A stretch of 64,000 nucleotides of DNA, taken from Naumovozyma dairenensis CBS 421 (taxonomy: Eukaryota; Ascomycota; Saccharomycetes; Saccharomycetales; Saccharomycetaceae). The position numbers and the translations under genes are program-made. The notes beneath the pieces are model-generated. The model saw nothing but the letters and a program-made list of their open reading frames with translations. It had not been told where the DNA came from and made no database searches. The stretch covers positions 248,001 to 312,000 of the forward strand of contig NC_016480.1 of the NCBI RefSeq assembly GCF_000227115.2, read 5' to 3'. Of this stretch, positions 27,852-38,957 are shown one piece after another (position 1 is the stretch's first letter; each line of letters opens with the position of its first letter).

Positions 27852-28778
27852 TTAGGGATTGCTCGCCTGAGGGGCACGACACTCTCTAGCCGAGTGACCA
27901 CCTCTCTTGCATCTGAAACATAAGTGTCTCTGAATGCATTCGTTTCTCGAGATTTCACCAGAATGTTGATATCTTGGATTAGAGTTGTTAGGCTTTGGGT
28001 AGTTAGCAGTAGTGCGAGGTCTGGTGTGTGTTTTGTCGTAGTTGTTGTTATAGCGACCGTTGCTTCTATTCCTGTTGGGGAAAGAGTTACCTCGAGGGTA
28101 AACAGCGGAGACCGAATGACCGTAAGTAGGAGAAAGAACAGGTGCCATCGTAATGTCACCATCAGCATCAACGTAATTAGTGTGTTGGCCGTTAATGAAA
28201 CGTTCACCAATTGCAGTAGTTTCATACGCATATTCTAAGGCTTCATTGAGGGTTTTTGGGTGAGCGAGCATAACCAGACGAGCCGTATCACCAGATAAAC
28301 CACGTAAGTATGCTAAGATAGCACCTTGTTCCGTCCAAACGTGTGGAGGCATTAAAGCCCATAATTGACTGAACCTAGCGTTATATTGTTCAACACCAAG
28401 TTGGGCCTGAGAGATCGAGTTCATCTCATTGATAATTTTGTTAGGGTCCAGGCGTTTGAAGAAATGATCACGGAAACAGTCGAGGAAGGTCTCATAAGTT
28501 GTGGCAGGGGCGGCATTTTCGAACCAGTGTAGGAACCAATTAACAGCAGGGCCAGAAAGATTGCGTCCGAAGAAGGCAATCTTGTCAGAATCAGTAGTGA
28601 TACTACGAGTAATGAACTGTAGTTTCATAGTAGTGAGAAAAGTAGGTAATGTCATAATATCCTGGAGACCAGAAAAGGTGGCGGGGGCATTACCCTTCAA
28701 AACAGTGGGGCCAGTGAAAGTGAACTTATCAAGGCCGTCATTGGCATCGTACATAAAATTAGCGTCGATAACAGTCAT
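27852..28778 (-). CDS. Element 2 gag (intact)
   Basis: A 308-residue uninterrupted gag. A capsid-like region (residues about 40-190, with FFGRNLSGPAVNWFLHWFEN) is followed by a basic Asn/Arg-rich stretch and a nucleocapsid zinc knuckle CFRCKRGGHSAREC (C-X2-C-X4-H-X4-C) close to the end. It forms the particle shell and packages element RNA. The ATG at 28778 is the first in the frame, about 107 bp after the primer site. It is the only fully open reading frame left in this element. Confidence 0.88.
   Translation of the reverse strand: MTVIDANFMYDANDGLDKFTFTGPTVLKGNAPATFSGLQDIMTLPTFLTTMKLQFITRSITTDSDKIAFFGRNLSGPAVNWFLHWFENAAPATTYETFLDCFRDHFFKRLDPNKIINEMNSISQAQLGVEQYNARFSQLWALMPPHVWTEQGAILAYLRGLSGDTARLVMLAHPKTLNEALEYAYETTAIGERFINGQHTNYVDADGDITMAPVLSPTYGHSVSAVYPRGNSFPNRNRSNGRYNNNYDKTHTRPRTTANYPKPNNSNPRYQHSGEISRNECIQRHLCFRCKRGGHSARECRAPQASNP
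27861..27866 (-). promoter_or_regulatory. Element 2 gag/pol +1 frameshift site, GCG-AGC
   Basis: The gag frame ends CAG-GCG-AGC-AAT-CCC-TAA. A +1 slip after GCG enters the pol frame (GCA-ATC-CCT-AAA). It is the same hexamer and the same distance class as in element 1, and corresponds to the Ty3 site GCG-AGU. Confidence 0.75.
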
Positions 28779-28884
28779 TGTGAGAAAATTGAATTAGTGA
28801 TGAGAAGTAGCGTTCCAAACGGAAGGTAATATTAGCGATCTTAGAAGATGAAACTTAGCGGAAACAGAGTTAAACAGAACCAAA

Positions 28885-28893
28885 GCGCTACCA
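28885..28893 (-). other. Element 2 primer-binding site (initiator tRNA-Met)
   Basis: TGGTAGCGC on the minus strand, two bases after the LTR end ACA, complementary to the 3' end of initiator tRNA-Met. Complementarity is shorter than in element 1. Confidence 0.85.
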
Positions 28894-28895
28894 AA

Positions 28896-29402
28896 TGTTG
28901 TATTGAGGGCTCGGATCAGTGCGGTTTCAGTGGCGAGATACTAAAGTTAAATACTTAATATAATGACTTGCAGTGGAAGCGACCTGTTAAGTATGCGAGT
29001 ATCTGATTAGTTCAATTATCGTTATTCTTCTATCCTATTTAGTATATAATTATAAACATATATAATTATTAAGGGCATAGTATTGGGATCTTATTAAGAT
29101 CATCTTACTCGATATTAATACGTCCCTAAAACGTGTTTATTATCGGGGATTCTGGTATACAATTCTGTCGATCAGTTTGTTTTATTCTACTTCATTAGTT
29201 ATTTCCTCAATGGGTATTTTCGTATATTGTCATTGGGTGTGCATCATGTTTCAATTTAGTTCATGTTTCCTTATTCAAGTCTGTCATTCTTTATCGGGTG
29301 CGACACTCGTATACCGAGATACAATGGTAGCTGAAATTCGGTTATTAATATCTGATAGCGGGTTAGTTGAGTTTGACCTAAAGTAGTAATTTCACAATAC
29401 CA
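28896..29402 (-). repeat. Element 2, 5' LTR (507 bp)
   Basis: Full-length LTR, TGGTATTGTG at its outer end and CAATACAACA at the inner end on the minus strand. Compared with the 3' LTR it keeps 138 extra bp. A clean 5-bp target duplication is not evident (AAATT on the left, AAAAA on the right). Confidence 0.92.
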
Positions 29403-29419
29403 AAAAATTCAAGTTGTTT

Positions 29420-29491
29420 GTTCCTTTGGCGTAATGGTAACGCGTCTCCCTCCTAAGGAGAAGACTGCGGGTTCGAGTCCCGTAAGGAACG
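29420..29491 (+). tRNA. tRNA-Arg (anticodon CCU)
   Basis: A 72-nt tRNA without intron. The acceptor arm GTTCCTT pairs with AAGGAAC, with discriminator G. The A box is TGGCGTAATGG, the anticodon loop carries CCT between CTCC and GGAG stem strands, and the B box is GGTTCGAGTCC. It is near-identical to S. cerevisiae HSX1/tR(CCU)J, which I recall also lying next to HIT1. A T8 terminator follows at 29493-29500. The Ty3-type element ends 17 bp upstream, at the expected Pol III start region. Confidence 0.97.
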
Positions 29492-29492
29492 A

Positions 29493-29500
29493 TTTTTTTT
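29493..29500 (+). terminator. Pol III T-run terminator of tRNA-Arg
   Basis: Eight T residues one base after the tRNA 3' end, typical for RNA polymerase III termination. Confidence 0.9.
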
Positions 29501-29628
29501 ATCCCAATTAAAATCTAGATATAACAGGAAAAGCCCAGTTATTACGTAATAATCTCCATATCCTCTGATTTTAATTTAAAATATTACAGTTTTATGCAAG
29601 CAGATAATCTATAAGTATTAATCTACAA

Positions 29629-31044
29629 CTAATAATTTTTATATCCTATTATAGATGGTTCCTCAGTAACAATTGCCTGTGAATTATATTCGTCAGGTTC
29701 TTCCAATTCGTCGTTATTGAAATGTCTATGTTGGGACTGTTTTAGCATATAGACTTCTGAATTAGGACCAGAATCAAGCGTAACATTCTGATCGATTGGA
29801 GTTGGCCGTATTTTATGGTTATTGATTGCTTGATTTCTGTATAACTCGGCATTACTTCCTTGAGGTGATTTATTATAGTAAACATTACTACCTGAAAGGC
29901 CAGGAACTTCTATAGACGGGTTGTTGTGATAGCCACCAAATGTATTATTCAAAGTAGAGCCTATTGGGATTGGGGCGGTAGCAGGTGTAAAATCATGTTC
30001 AGAATCATAGTTGAACTCGTTCGTTACAATCTTTTCGTGTTTCTTGATATTAGTTTGGGTATTTGACAGACTCATCGAAGAATCATTATATGATGCATAG
30101 GCAGTATTGGATACAGAACTTAATGGATTTCTTTCAAGATCGCTTAACTCTAATTCTAATAAAGATGTGGATGGTGCTAATAAGCTCGTTCTGTATATAT
30201 CCTGACCCATCTTTTTCCTTGTTTCTGTTTCTGTTAGTTCATCTACATGACGGCTCACAGTGATACAGACGTATTCTTTTAATCCATTATATTCCTGTTC
30301 TTTGATCAATCTAAAATAAACAAAAAAAGCGCAAAACATTGCAACTATAAGTCTAGCCATGAAAAATGCCCATACTATAAAAGAAAATAACATAAAGGAA
30401 AGAATAACGGCCTCTTGGTGATTAGTTTCTGCAATTCTTTGTAATTTATTGATCAACCCAGAAAATGATTCAAGATCCCCCAAATCAGCATTAGCATGAA
30501 CTGTTACAAGAGCAGACCATAAAGTCAACCCATTTATAACTTGTCTAGGTGTGTCTGTAAGCAATAATCTCATACAATCTTTTAATTCGAAAAATGTAAA
30601 AAATGCAATTTTTTGGAAGGCACCTTTAGATGAAATTTTATCATAGATGCAGAATTTAGGATATTCTGTCATAGAATATACATTCCTGGAAAAATTGTTG
30701 ACAAAAGTGAGCGAGATATTTCTAGTACGATATATTCCTATACCGCAAATGATTTCCCAAAGAAGTAGTGCTATTGATCCCAAGATACAGCCACTAAAGA
30801 TCCATTTGGAAACTTTGAATGAAACGTATGGTTTAATTAAATTATTTGACCATGAGTTAAATGCCAGAAGTTTTATGCAGGTATAAATGTCCGATATGAA
30901 CAACGCCAGTTGAAGCAAATTCATTAACCACATGCTAAGGATGTATTTGATTATTGTTTTAAAACGATGATTGAGGAAAAGCAACGGATCGATATCATCG
31001 AACACTTTTGAATTTATAGAATACTTCCAATCGTTTTTGAACAT
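29629..31044 (-). CDS. KCH1: Kch1-type low-affinity K+ transporter
   Basis: A multi-pass membrane protein of the Kch1/Prm6 family, which mediates K+ influx needed for Ca2+ signalling during mating pheromone response. The hydrophobic segments are IIKYILSMWLMNLLQLALFI, a WIFSGCILGSIALLLWEIIC segment, and a long VILSFMLFSFIVWAFFMARL stretch, with the conserved FCIYDKISSKGAFQKIAFFT loop between. The C-terminal 200 residues are hydrophilic and disordered. The frame is open from a GTG at 31092; the first ATG, 31044, gives 471 residues and is preferred. The neighbours (HIT1, tRNA-Arg, BFA1) match YJR054W rather than the paralogue PRM6. Confidence 0.9.
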   Translation of the reverse strand: MFKNDWKYSINSKVFDDIDPLLFLNHRFKTIIKYILSMWLMNLLQLALFISDIYTCIKLLAFNSWSNNLIKPYVSFKVSKWIFSGCILGSIALLLWEIICGIGIYRTRNISLTFVNNFSRNVYSMTEYPKFCIYDKISSKGAFQKIAFFTFFELKDCMRLLLTDTPRQVINGLTLWSALVTVHANADLGDLESFSGLINKLQRIAETNHQEAVILSFMLFSFIVWAFFMARLIVAMFCAFFVYFRLIKEQEYNGLKEYVCITVSRHVDELTETETRKKMGQDIYRTSLLAPSTSLLELELSDLERNPLSSVSNTAYASYNDSSMSLSNTQTNIKKHEKIVTNEFNYDSEHDFTPATAPIPIGSTLNNTFGGYHNNPSIEVPGLSGSNVYYNKSPQGSNAELYRNQAINNHKIRPTPIDQNVTLDSGPNSEVYMLKQSQHRHFNNDELEEPDEYNSQAIVTEEPSIIGYKNY

Positions 31045-31458
31045 GGAGTGAGAATGTGTATTATTATTCTTATTATGATTTGATAAGGACACGAATTCGA
31101 ACGGCTATCGTGTTCTATTGCTGTTGTCTAAAAAGAAGTTCAAATCTTCCAAAAGGAAGGCTTAATAGTTGATATATTCTCAGGATAGTTAGAGGTTTTA
31201 GAAAAGCGTCTTGTTTGATGCATTTGGAGTTTTGAATGTTATTATGTGGCCTTGCCTATATCCTCATAAGCGGTTTCGTACACTATGTGTGAAATTTGTT
31301 GATTCGTTTCAGATATCAGTATTTCGTCTATGTTCCAAACTCCTAAATTTCAAACGCGAAAATTTCAATAAAGATTCCAGCCGCGTCAACAGAGTGAATG
31401 AAAAATATGTCAAATCTACTTACATCATTACCATTACTATTGGCCATGATGGATAATT
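31045..31458. other. Intergenic region BFA1 / KCH1
   Basis: About 410 bp containing the KCH1 promoter and the BFA1 3' end, both genes on the minus strand. Nothing else recognised. Confidence 0.6.
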
Positions 31459-33150
31459 TTAAGGTCGTGTTTTGCTGGAATTAATCACCATATCACGGAT
31501 CTCATACAAATAGTTCCTATTATTTTCATTGCTTATCACCGATTCATCTTCAAATGTTGCAAGCGTATCCCATTCTGTACGATTGTTTTTCATTGTAAAC
31601 CATCTACCAACTTTCTTGGTCCATCTATTTTCATGGTGGTAGAAACTTTCGAGCAGCTTAGAGTTCAGTTCAAAAATATCTGCAGATTTAGTATTGTTAT
31701 CGTTTCTCTTAGTAGACTCGTGCGTTCTTCCATTACCGTTCAGTCGTATCGGTTCCGAGCTAGCTCTAGAAAAACGTTGTATATTGGAATGTCTCCTATC
31801 TAATTGGCCTTGCGATTTTGAAGAGATGTAGGGATCACGTTTCTCCTTGTCGATACTAGGTAATATATCTTTAAGTTCAGCAAATGGATCTATTTCATTT
31901 TCGTTAAGGCTCACCCACCTCAGATTTTTCTCATCAAATGCCATTTTCCCTACAATTTTTGGATTAACAGTTATCGATCTTATATTGTTGGAAGGATACC
32001 GTATGTCTTTGGCTGTATATCTTGGAATTTCGCTTTCAAATGGAGATGAATTCTCGTTCAGCGTGCCCATGCTTTGGAATTTACGTAAGGGTTTATTGCC
32101 GCCATCCCATTTTTTCGTGTAGGGATTATATGATGATCTTTCTTTAGACATAAGAGCGTTGCTGTCTATTTGTTGCTTGATGGTTTCGATTTTTGAACGT
32201 TGTTCTTTATTGTTTCTAATCTTGCTATCTGCCCTCATAAGTGTGGGCCGATTTGTATCGTTGTGTTCCTCCCTTCGGTGGGAATTTGAGAATGGTTTGG
32301 TTCCTTCCAAAATATGAGCTGATTCATTTAGGTTTAGGGGGGAGATATGTTCTTTATTAAGAAACTGTGGCTTGATAATTTCAGCTTCAATATCCATAAA
32401 ATCGCTATCATTATAAATTTCGGTAGTTTCTGTATGGAAATTATTGGTATCTGTTACTTCATCGAATTGCCTATCATTTAAAGTAAAAGTATGATCATCA
32501 ACATTTTGTACAATTGGACTGTATGACGATAAACTTGGCATGGATTTTTTTACTTTCAAATTTGAATATCCTCTTTCCGGTCCCTTTATATTCCCATAGG
32601 ACATTGCCGCTGTTTTTCCTGTGTTCCGGTTGTTACTTGACGGGCCTAACGTAGTATTAGTCGGCGTCAATAATCGATCCTTTAACTGGCTTTTCAATTC
32701 GAACATTGAGCGAGGCTGCCGAAGAACTTTGGCAGTTGGGCCAATCTTCAGTTTCTTGGTAAAATCATTCTCTAGTGTTGGCTCTTTATATGTTGGTTTC
32801 AATGGTAATCTAAAATGGTTCCTAATTGCAAGATCAAAATTATCCTTGTTATTTCTGAATTCCTGGAAATCACTAAAAAATTCCTCATCTTCCGCTGTCA
32901 TTTCTTGATTCGTATCCAAATCCGGTGTATAATTATCTAAACTTTGGCTCTTATCATATGTAATCCTCGAAAATGTGCTCCCATCTGAACTCACGAGCGA
33001 TTGAGGTGTGGGAATATTCTGCTCTTGACAGTAACTAGAAGGTAATTGACGCCTCCTTTGCCTTCGAGGTTGAAGATGCGAAAATGACGTATCCATATCT
33101 TCGAAAGAAGACTCAGCAAAATCTTGTGAATAATGCTGTTCTATAGACAT
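31459..33150 (-). CDS. BFA1: Bfa1, spindle-position checkpoint GAP subunit
   Basis: A 563-residue hydrophilic protein (yeast Bfa1 574). Bfa1 with Bub2 forms the two-part GAP that keeps the Tem1 GTPase off at the spindle pole until the spindle is positioned. Recognisable blocks include EDEEFFSDFQEFRNNKDNFD near residue 90, the RQPRSMFELKSQLKDRLLTP segment near residue 145, and the conserved C-terminal end with WTKKVGRWFTMKNNRTEWDT. Several SP/TP sites could be cell-cycle kinase targets. The position between RAD7 and KCH1 matches YJR053W. The ATG at 33150 starts MSIEQHYSQDF. Confidence 0.87.
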   Translation of the reverse strand: MSIEQHYSQDFAESSFEDMDTSFSHLQPRRQRRRQLPSSYCQEQNIPTPQSLVSSDGSTFSRITYDKSQSLDNYTPDLDTNQEMTAEDEEFFSDFQEFRNNKDNFDLAIRNHFRLPLKPTYKEPTLENDFTKKLKIGPTAKVLRQPRSMFELKSQLKDRLLTPTNTTLGPSSNNRNTGKTAAMSYGNIKGPERGYSNLKVKKSMPSLSSYSPIVQNVDDHTFTLNDRQFDEVTDTNNFHTETTEIYNDSDFMDIEAEIIKPQFLNKEHISPLNLNESAHILEGTKPFSNSHRREEHNDTNRPTLMRADSKIRNNKEQRSKIETIKQQIDSNALMSKERSSYNPYTKKWDGGNKPLRKFQSMGTLNENSSPFESEIPRYTAKDIRYPSNNIRSITVNPKIVGKMAFDEKNLRWVSLNENEIDPFAELKDILPSIDKEKRDPYISSKSQGQLDRRHSNIQRFSRASSEPIRLNGNGRTHESTKRNDNNTKSADIFELNSKLLESFYHHENRWTKKVGRWFTMKNNRTEWDTLATFEDESVISNENNRNYLYEIRDMVINSSKTRP

Positions 33151-34298
33151 GCTAATTGTCTTCCTAACACTTTTAGACCAAGGTTAATCGTCTGCTTGTC
33201 ATGTCAGAGCTCAATGCACAGAAGTTACTATTATAGTAACCTCGATTTTAGCTTTGTTTACCAAATTTCGTACGGAAGCGCCAAGCCGCCTCGATGAAAA
33301 TACCAACATCAATAGTTAAAGTTGACTTAGATTAGACTACATGAACAATAACATGACTCTGACTCCAAGCAGGAAATTCGAAGAAAAATATGGGTAACAA
33401 AAGAAGAGACTATTTTACTTTGTAAAATTAGATCTCCGGTTTGGTTTTCAGCGAGGTTAAGGTTTGAAACTGCCGTCAACTGAAGTGTATTCGCGATAGC
33501 ATAGAATATGTCCATTCTTCTACCAAAATCTCAAGATTACAGGTTGGGAATCAATCATGCTTAATATGTGAGGCGATGATTGGATAGTTTGGAAAATTCG
33601 TTCTTGATAAATAAATTCGTTCAAAAATTGTTGCTGTCGTATGTCGCGTGATAGCGATTTATCAGCTGATAGCAATTTGGCAAAATTGATTAAACTCAGA
33701 CTTATTGAGTAAGTAAATAAATATATATAGTATGGAGTCACACCTATCGATTATTTTCTCTTCCTACTTTGTTTCACAGCCGAAACTTATTCCCAGCGAT
33801 AATATTAGTTAATTCCACCTAGCTCTTTTTTACATAAAGGAGAGGATGGGGTTGCCTACTGTAGAGAAAAACGATGAACATGGTTATATGTTCTTTAATA
33901 TATATGTTGAAACGTCTTTGACTGCTGGACCCTTTGGGTATCTCTTACATCTGTTAATCTGTTATATTTATCATAATATGTATAACTTACGTACTGAGTC
34001 AAGAATACTTTGAATTAGGGAATTACTCTTGACAATATAAAGGAATTCTGTTGTTCTTCAAACAGATTTAAAAAACGTAAGCTATTAGCTTGACTCTGTT
34101 ACTCTTCACCGCAGTTTATTTATTTTTCCTTTATTTATTTAAAACCTTTGGCAAATCCTTTTAGAAACTGTAAAACTAAACAAAGAGCATGAAAAGTAAA
34201 TATATTTCGACGAAATAATACTAAAAGCCTGACCATGTAACAATAAGGGAGAATTAATTAGTCAATAAAGTGTAAATGTTAAATGGAAAGATATATCA
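33151..34298. other. Intergenic region RAD7 / BFA1
   Basis: A 1.15-kb spacer between two minus-strand genes with only short frames (33327-33515 and 33520-33741) of no recognisable type. No tRNA or snoRNA was recognised. Confidence 0.55.
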
Positions 34299-35987
34299 TT
34301 ATATACTATCACTTTGTCTGCCAATTAGAACCAAACGTTGTTTAATTTTTGCCTTTTCTGTTACTAGATTATCTCCAAAAACGTCTATCAATTCTAAATT
34401 GGGGTTCCGGCTCGAAATTTCTTCAATTACTTTATCATCAACGCATCTTACAAAACCAAGGTCAAGGCTTTGTAAATTTTCACAGCTTAAAGAAATAAAT
34501 GCTTCGCACGTTAGTTCCTTTAATGAATTGAGACTTAACTCTTTCAAAGATTGTTGACCTTTGTTTAACATCAGCTCAATTATAGCCGCATCGCCTACTT
34601 GAAGACATCTCTTCAAACTGCATTTAACCAAGTGCGGAAGAGATATTTCACTGAAGAAATATACCAATGAGTCATTTGTTATTTGATCGAGTTCAGCTAA
34701 TGATAATGTTTCCAATAAGGAACAATTATTTCCGTCATGAAGAAATGCACACATTCCATTTATTATCATCGAATCCGTCAATTCAAGGCAACCATCCAAA
34801 ACCAACGTCTTTAAGTTCTTCCCAACTTGCCCCAGAATATTAATCACAACTTCATCCGTTATATCATCTTCATTAAACGGATATTCCAATGATAAACTAT
34901 GGAAATGTTCATTTTTTAGGTACTGTGGTAATAAGGCATAATTAGAGATTGAATCTAACCTTGATAAACCTAAGGACACCAATTCCTCACCACAATTTAC
35001 CAATAAAGAGGCAAGTGACTTATCATTAAATCTATGAGTATTAGAAATACGGAATGCCTTTAATCTTCCTTTCATTTCAACAAAAAATGTATCCCAGGTA
35101 TCTTCATTTATTAAAAATGGTCCATCAAGATCTAATGATGTTAAATTCGGTAACTTCTCTGCAATGTAAAGCAAAGACTCGTTATTTAACTGTCCACACA
35201 TCTGGAGAGATAATTTTGTAAGATGCGGTGAAAAGATCGCTAAAGTTTTGTAGCCTTCGAATGATAATTTTGAACAATCATGGAACGCTAGATCTGTTAA
35301 ATCGGTTTTCAAGAAAAGTTGCAACGTTTTATCATCTAATGCTCTATTTTTGGAGAGTGTCTTGGCAAGATTGTTCATATTATCAATGGAAATACCCCCC
35401 AAAACGTCTCTCAAATGGGCAAAGACAGTATTCTCTCCCTGATCTTTCTCTCGTTCCCATGAAGTAATACTTTCACTAATCTTAGCTATTGCCATATCTT
35501 GAAGAGTAGCTATTTTAGTAGTACGTCTGTCCAATAATTTTGCTGCTCTTTTCCTCTTTCTTTGTCTAGTTTTCAGAACTTCCCTTGTCCTCTTCTTTCT
35601 AAGTTCATCGTCTAGAGCTACCACAGAAGGACTTCTTGATATCGTAGTCAAAGATGTATCTTCATATTCTTCTTCATCACTATCATCTTGAACTAAATTC
35701 ATTCTCTTTTCCAAATTTATACTAGATTTTTCCAGTATTATTTCTTCGTCAGAGCTGGGAAGAGCTTCAGATTTTTCACGTTCATCTTCAACCTTATCAG
35801 CTTGAGCTGCATTTGCAGTACCATCACCAGGAGCAGGGCTTGCGCTGGCAGATTTCTGTTGTTGTTCTAACCATCTTTGTCTAATTGTTTCTGCACTGAT
35901 ACCTTCCTCTTGTAAAAATTGGGTCAGTGCTGAGTTAGGACCTTTGATATTACTCCTTGAAGATCTATTTCTGCCTCTGTAAATCAT
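34299..35987 (-). CDS. RAD7: Rad7, nucleotide excision repair LRR protein
   Basis: A 562-residue leucine-rich-repeat protein matching Rad7 (565). The start KGPNSALTQFLQEEGISAET and the C-terminal FVRCVDDKVIEEI and FGDNLVTEKAK...LIGRQSDSI ends are near-identical to yeast Rad7. A disordered acidic N-terminus with DSDEEEYED precedes a basic RKRKRAAKLLDRR stretch, then roughly a dozen LRRs from about residue 230. Rad7 pairs with Rad16 (NEF4) in global-genome repair of non-transcribed DNA and is part of a cullin ubiquitin ligase. The neighbours match YJR052W. Confidence 0.97.
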   Translation of the reverse strand: MIYRGRNRSSRSNIKGPNSALTQFLQEEGISAETIRQRWLEQQQKSASASPAPGDGTANAAQADKVEDEREKSEALPSSDEEIILEKSSINLEKRMNLVQDDSDEEEYEDTSLTTISRSPSVVALDDELRKKRTREVLKTRQRKRKRAAKLLDRRTTKIATLQDMAIAKISESITSWEREKDQGENTVFAHLRDVLGGISIDNMNNLAKTLSKNRALDDKTLQLFLKTDLTDLAFHDCSKLSFEGYKTLAIFSPHLTKLSLQMCGQLNNESLLYIAEKLPNLTSLDLDGPFLINEDTWDTFFVEMKGRLKAFRISNTHRFNDKSLASLLVNCGEELVSLGLSRLDSISNYALLPQYLKNEHFHSLSLEYPFNEDDITDEVVINILGQVGKNLKTLVLDGCLELTDSMIINGMCAFLHDGNNCSLLETLSLAELDQITNDSLVYFFSEISLPHLVKCSLKRCLQVGDAAIIELMLNKGQQSLKELSLNSLKELTCEAFISLSCENLQSLDLGFVRCVDDKVIEEISSRNPNLELIDVFGDNLVTEKAKIKQRLVLIGRQSDSI

Positions 35988-36223
35988 AATAATTTCGGTA
36001 ATTTATTCAAAGTCAACAGAATACCTACGAGATCTGGACCACTTAAACTTAAACAAGAAACAAAAACTGTTCTTCTTTTGATATATGAGAGTGAGATGAT
36101 TTTGCTTTCGATTTAGAAAAGGTATTCCAAGTACTTAATTATTATTAAAAAAAGTAAGCGCCTACATAAACTTCTTGATATGTCGTTTCTTTTTTTCCGG
36201 GGAAATGTCCTTAAAAAAATTTA

Positions 36224-36229
36224 AAAAAG
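36224..36229 (-). terminator. Pol III T-run terminator of tRNA-Gly
   Basis: Six T residues on the minus strand two bases after the tRNA 3' end. Confidence 0.8.
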
Positions 36230-36231
36230 AA

Positions 36232-36302
36232 TGCGCAAGCCGGGAATCGAACCCGGGGCCCAACGATGGCAACGTTGGATTTTACCACTAAACCACCTGC
36301 GC
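36232..36302 (-). tRNA. tRNA-Gly (anticodon GCC)
   Basis: A 71-nt tRNA on the minus strand. The acceptor starts GCGCAGG opposite CTTGCGC with discriminator A, the A box is TGGTTTAGTGG, the anticodon arm CCAACGTTGCCATCGTTGG exposes GCC, and the B box is GGTTCGATTCC. It is near-identical to S. cerevisiae tRNA-Gly(GCC). No intron. A T6 run follows at 36224-36229 on the minus strand. No transposon is attached here, unlike at tRNA-Arg. Confidence 0.97.
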
Positions 36303-36934
36303 TTATTTCTTGGAAAAAAATAAAATACTGAATAAACCTCTTCAAATGGATATTGTCATGTACGTACTAGTTAGCAAATTGATGTGCGTAGTATGTACTA
36401 ATCACTATCCTAGGAAGTCGTTGGAAATTCCCACTAACTACTAGTAGAATAATGTACCAGTTTAGCCTTACCTTTAAAATAGATGCAAAATAGTATATAA
36501 TAATCAATTAAATGATAGTTGAATATTTGTCACTGGTTTTGACGTCTTAAGTACTATCCTTGTTATTTTGTTACCGTTCTGTTGGAGCACCGTTGCATAA
36601 ATCGGTCCAGAAAAAAAGCAATAGTAGTTGTCTCTCATCGTCTGACTGGGCATTTCGGTGGAAAAGTAATTGAATTTTTTTTTAGGCACCGCAAATATGT
36701 TTAATGTAGAAGATGCAATTGTTTTTTGTATGGAAACTTTGCTGGAGACGGTAAATAGTATATATAATGCACTTAACTCAAGGTTAGTCACATAGATCAA
36801 ATATAATTATTGAGCGAGTTTACTCTAGCATACCACTATATCTATAGAATATACCATATTTTTTACGTGATAGTATATTTTTCGTGTCCGAATTCTTACG
36901 GATTCATCATTTTTATTGCGAAAATATCATATTT

Positions 36935-38957
<2,023 letters not shown>

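Larger units (their letters stand above)
23895..27866 (-). pseudogene. Element 2 pol: protease, RT/RNase H, integrase (broken)
   Basis: After the GCG-AGC site at 27861-27866 the pol frame reads a TVHNPVTLCP segment twice, the two copies offset by 44 nt, so one base is missing between them. Protease has VLFDTGSPTSLIR. A TAG at 27054-27056 interrupts the protease-RT linker, after which the frame continues. RT shows MPFGLVNAPSTFARYM and YLDDILMFS; RNase H has TTDASKTGVG, GELELLGI and RTDHISLL. A frame break near 25870 (an extra G in a G run) is followed by a linker and then by an inverted piece of integrase (25383-25715). The proper integrase follows from about 25338 with the HHCC region, SIDFATGLP, TSDRDSRF and DGQSE, then a frame break near 24328. 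The C-terminus ends at 23895, inside the first bases of the 3' LTR. Translation as a whole is not possible. Confidence 0.88.
23537..29402 (-). mobile_element. Ty3/gypsy retrotransposon, element 2
   Basis: A 5.87-kb element on the minus strand: 5' LTR (29402-28896), initiator-Met primer site, intact gag, GCG-AGC shift site, protease, RT/RNase H, integrase, purine tract and 3' LTR (23905-23537). The LTR ends in CAATACAACA, the same ending I recall for the Ty3 sigma LTR. Its 5' end sits 17 bp upstream of tRNA-Arg(CCU), pointing away from the tRNA gene, which is the Ty3 integration position. Decay is evident: LTRs differ in sequence and length, pol has a TAG at 27054, a frame break near 25870 and one near 24328, and a 332-bp inverted copy of integrase sequence interrupts pol. 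It is a different subfamily from element 1, judging by protein divergence. Confidence 0.92.
35988..36934. other. Intergenic region RAD7 / OSM1 with a tRNA gene
   Basis: Apart from tRNA-Gly (36232-36302) the region is AT-rich promoter and 3' sequence. The frames at 36504-36800 and 36810-37103 have no recognisable similarity; the latter overlaps OSM1 on the other strand. Confidence 0.6.

Noticed and set aside
26497..28797. Plus-strand frames opposite element 2 gag and pol
   Set aside because: Antisense shadows of the retrotransposon genes with no independent similarity.
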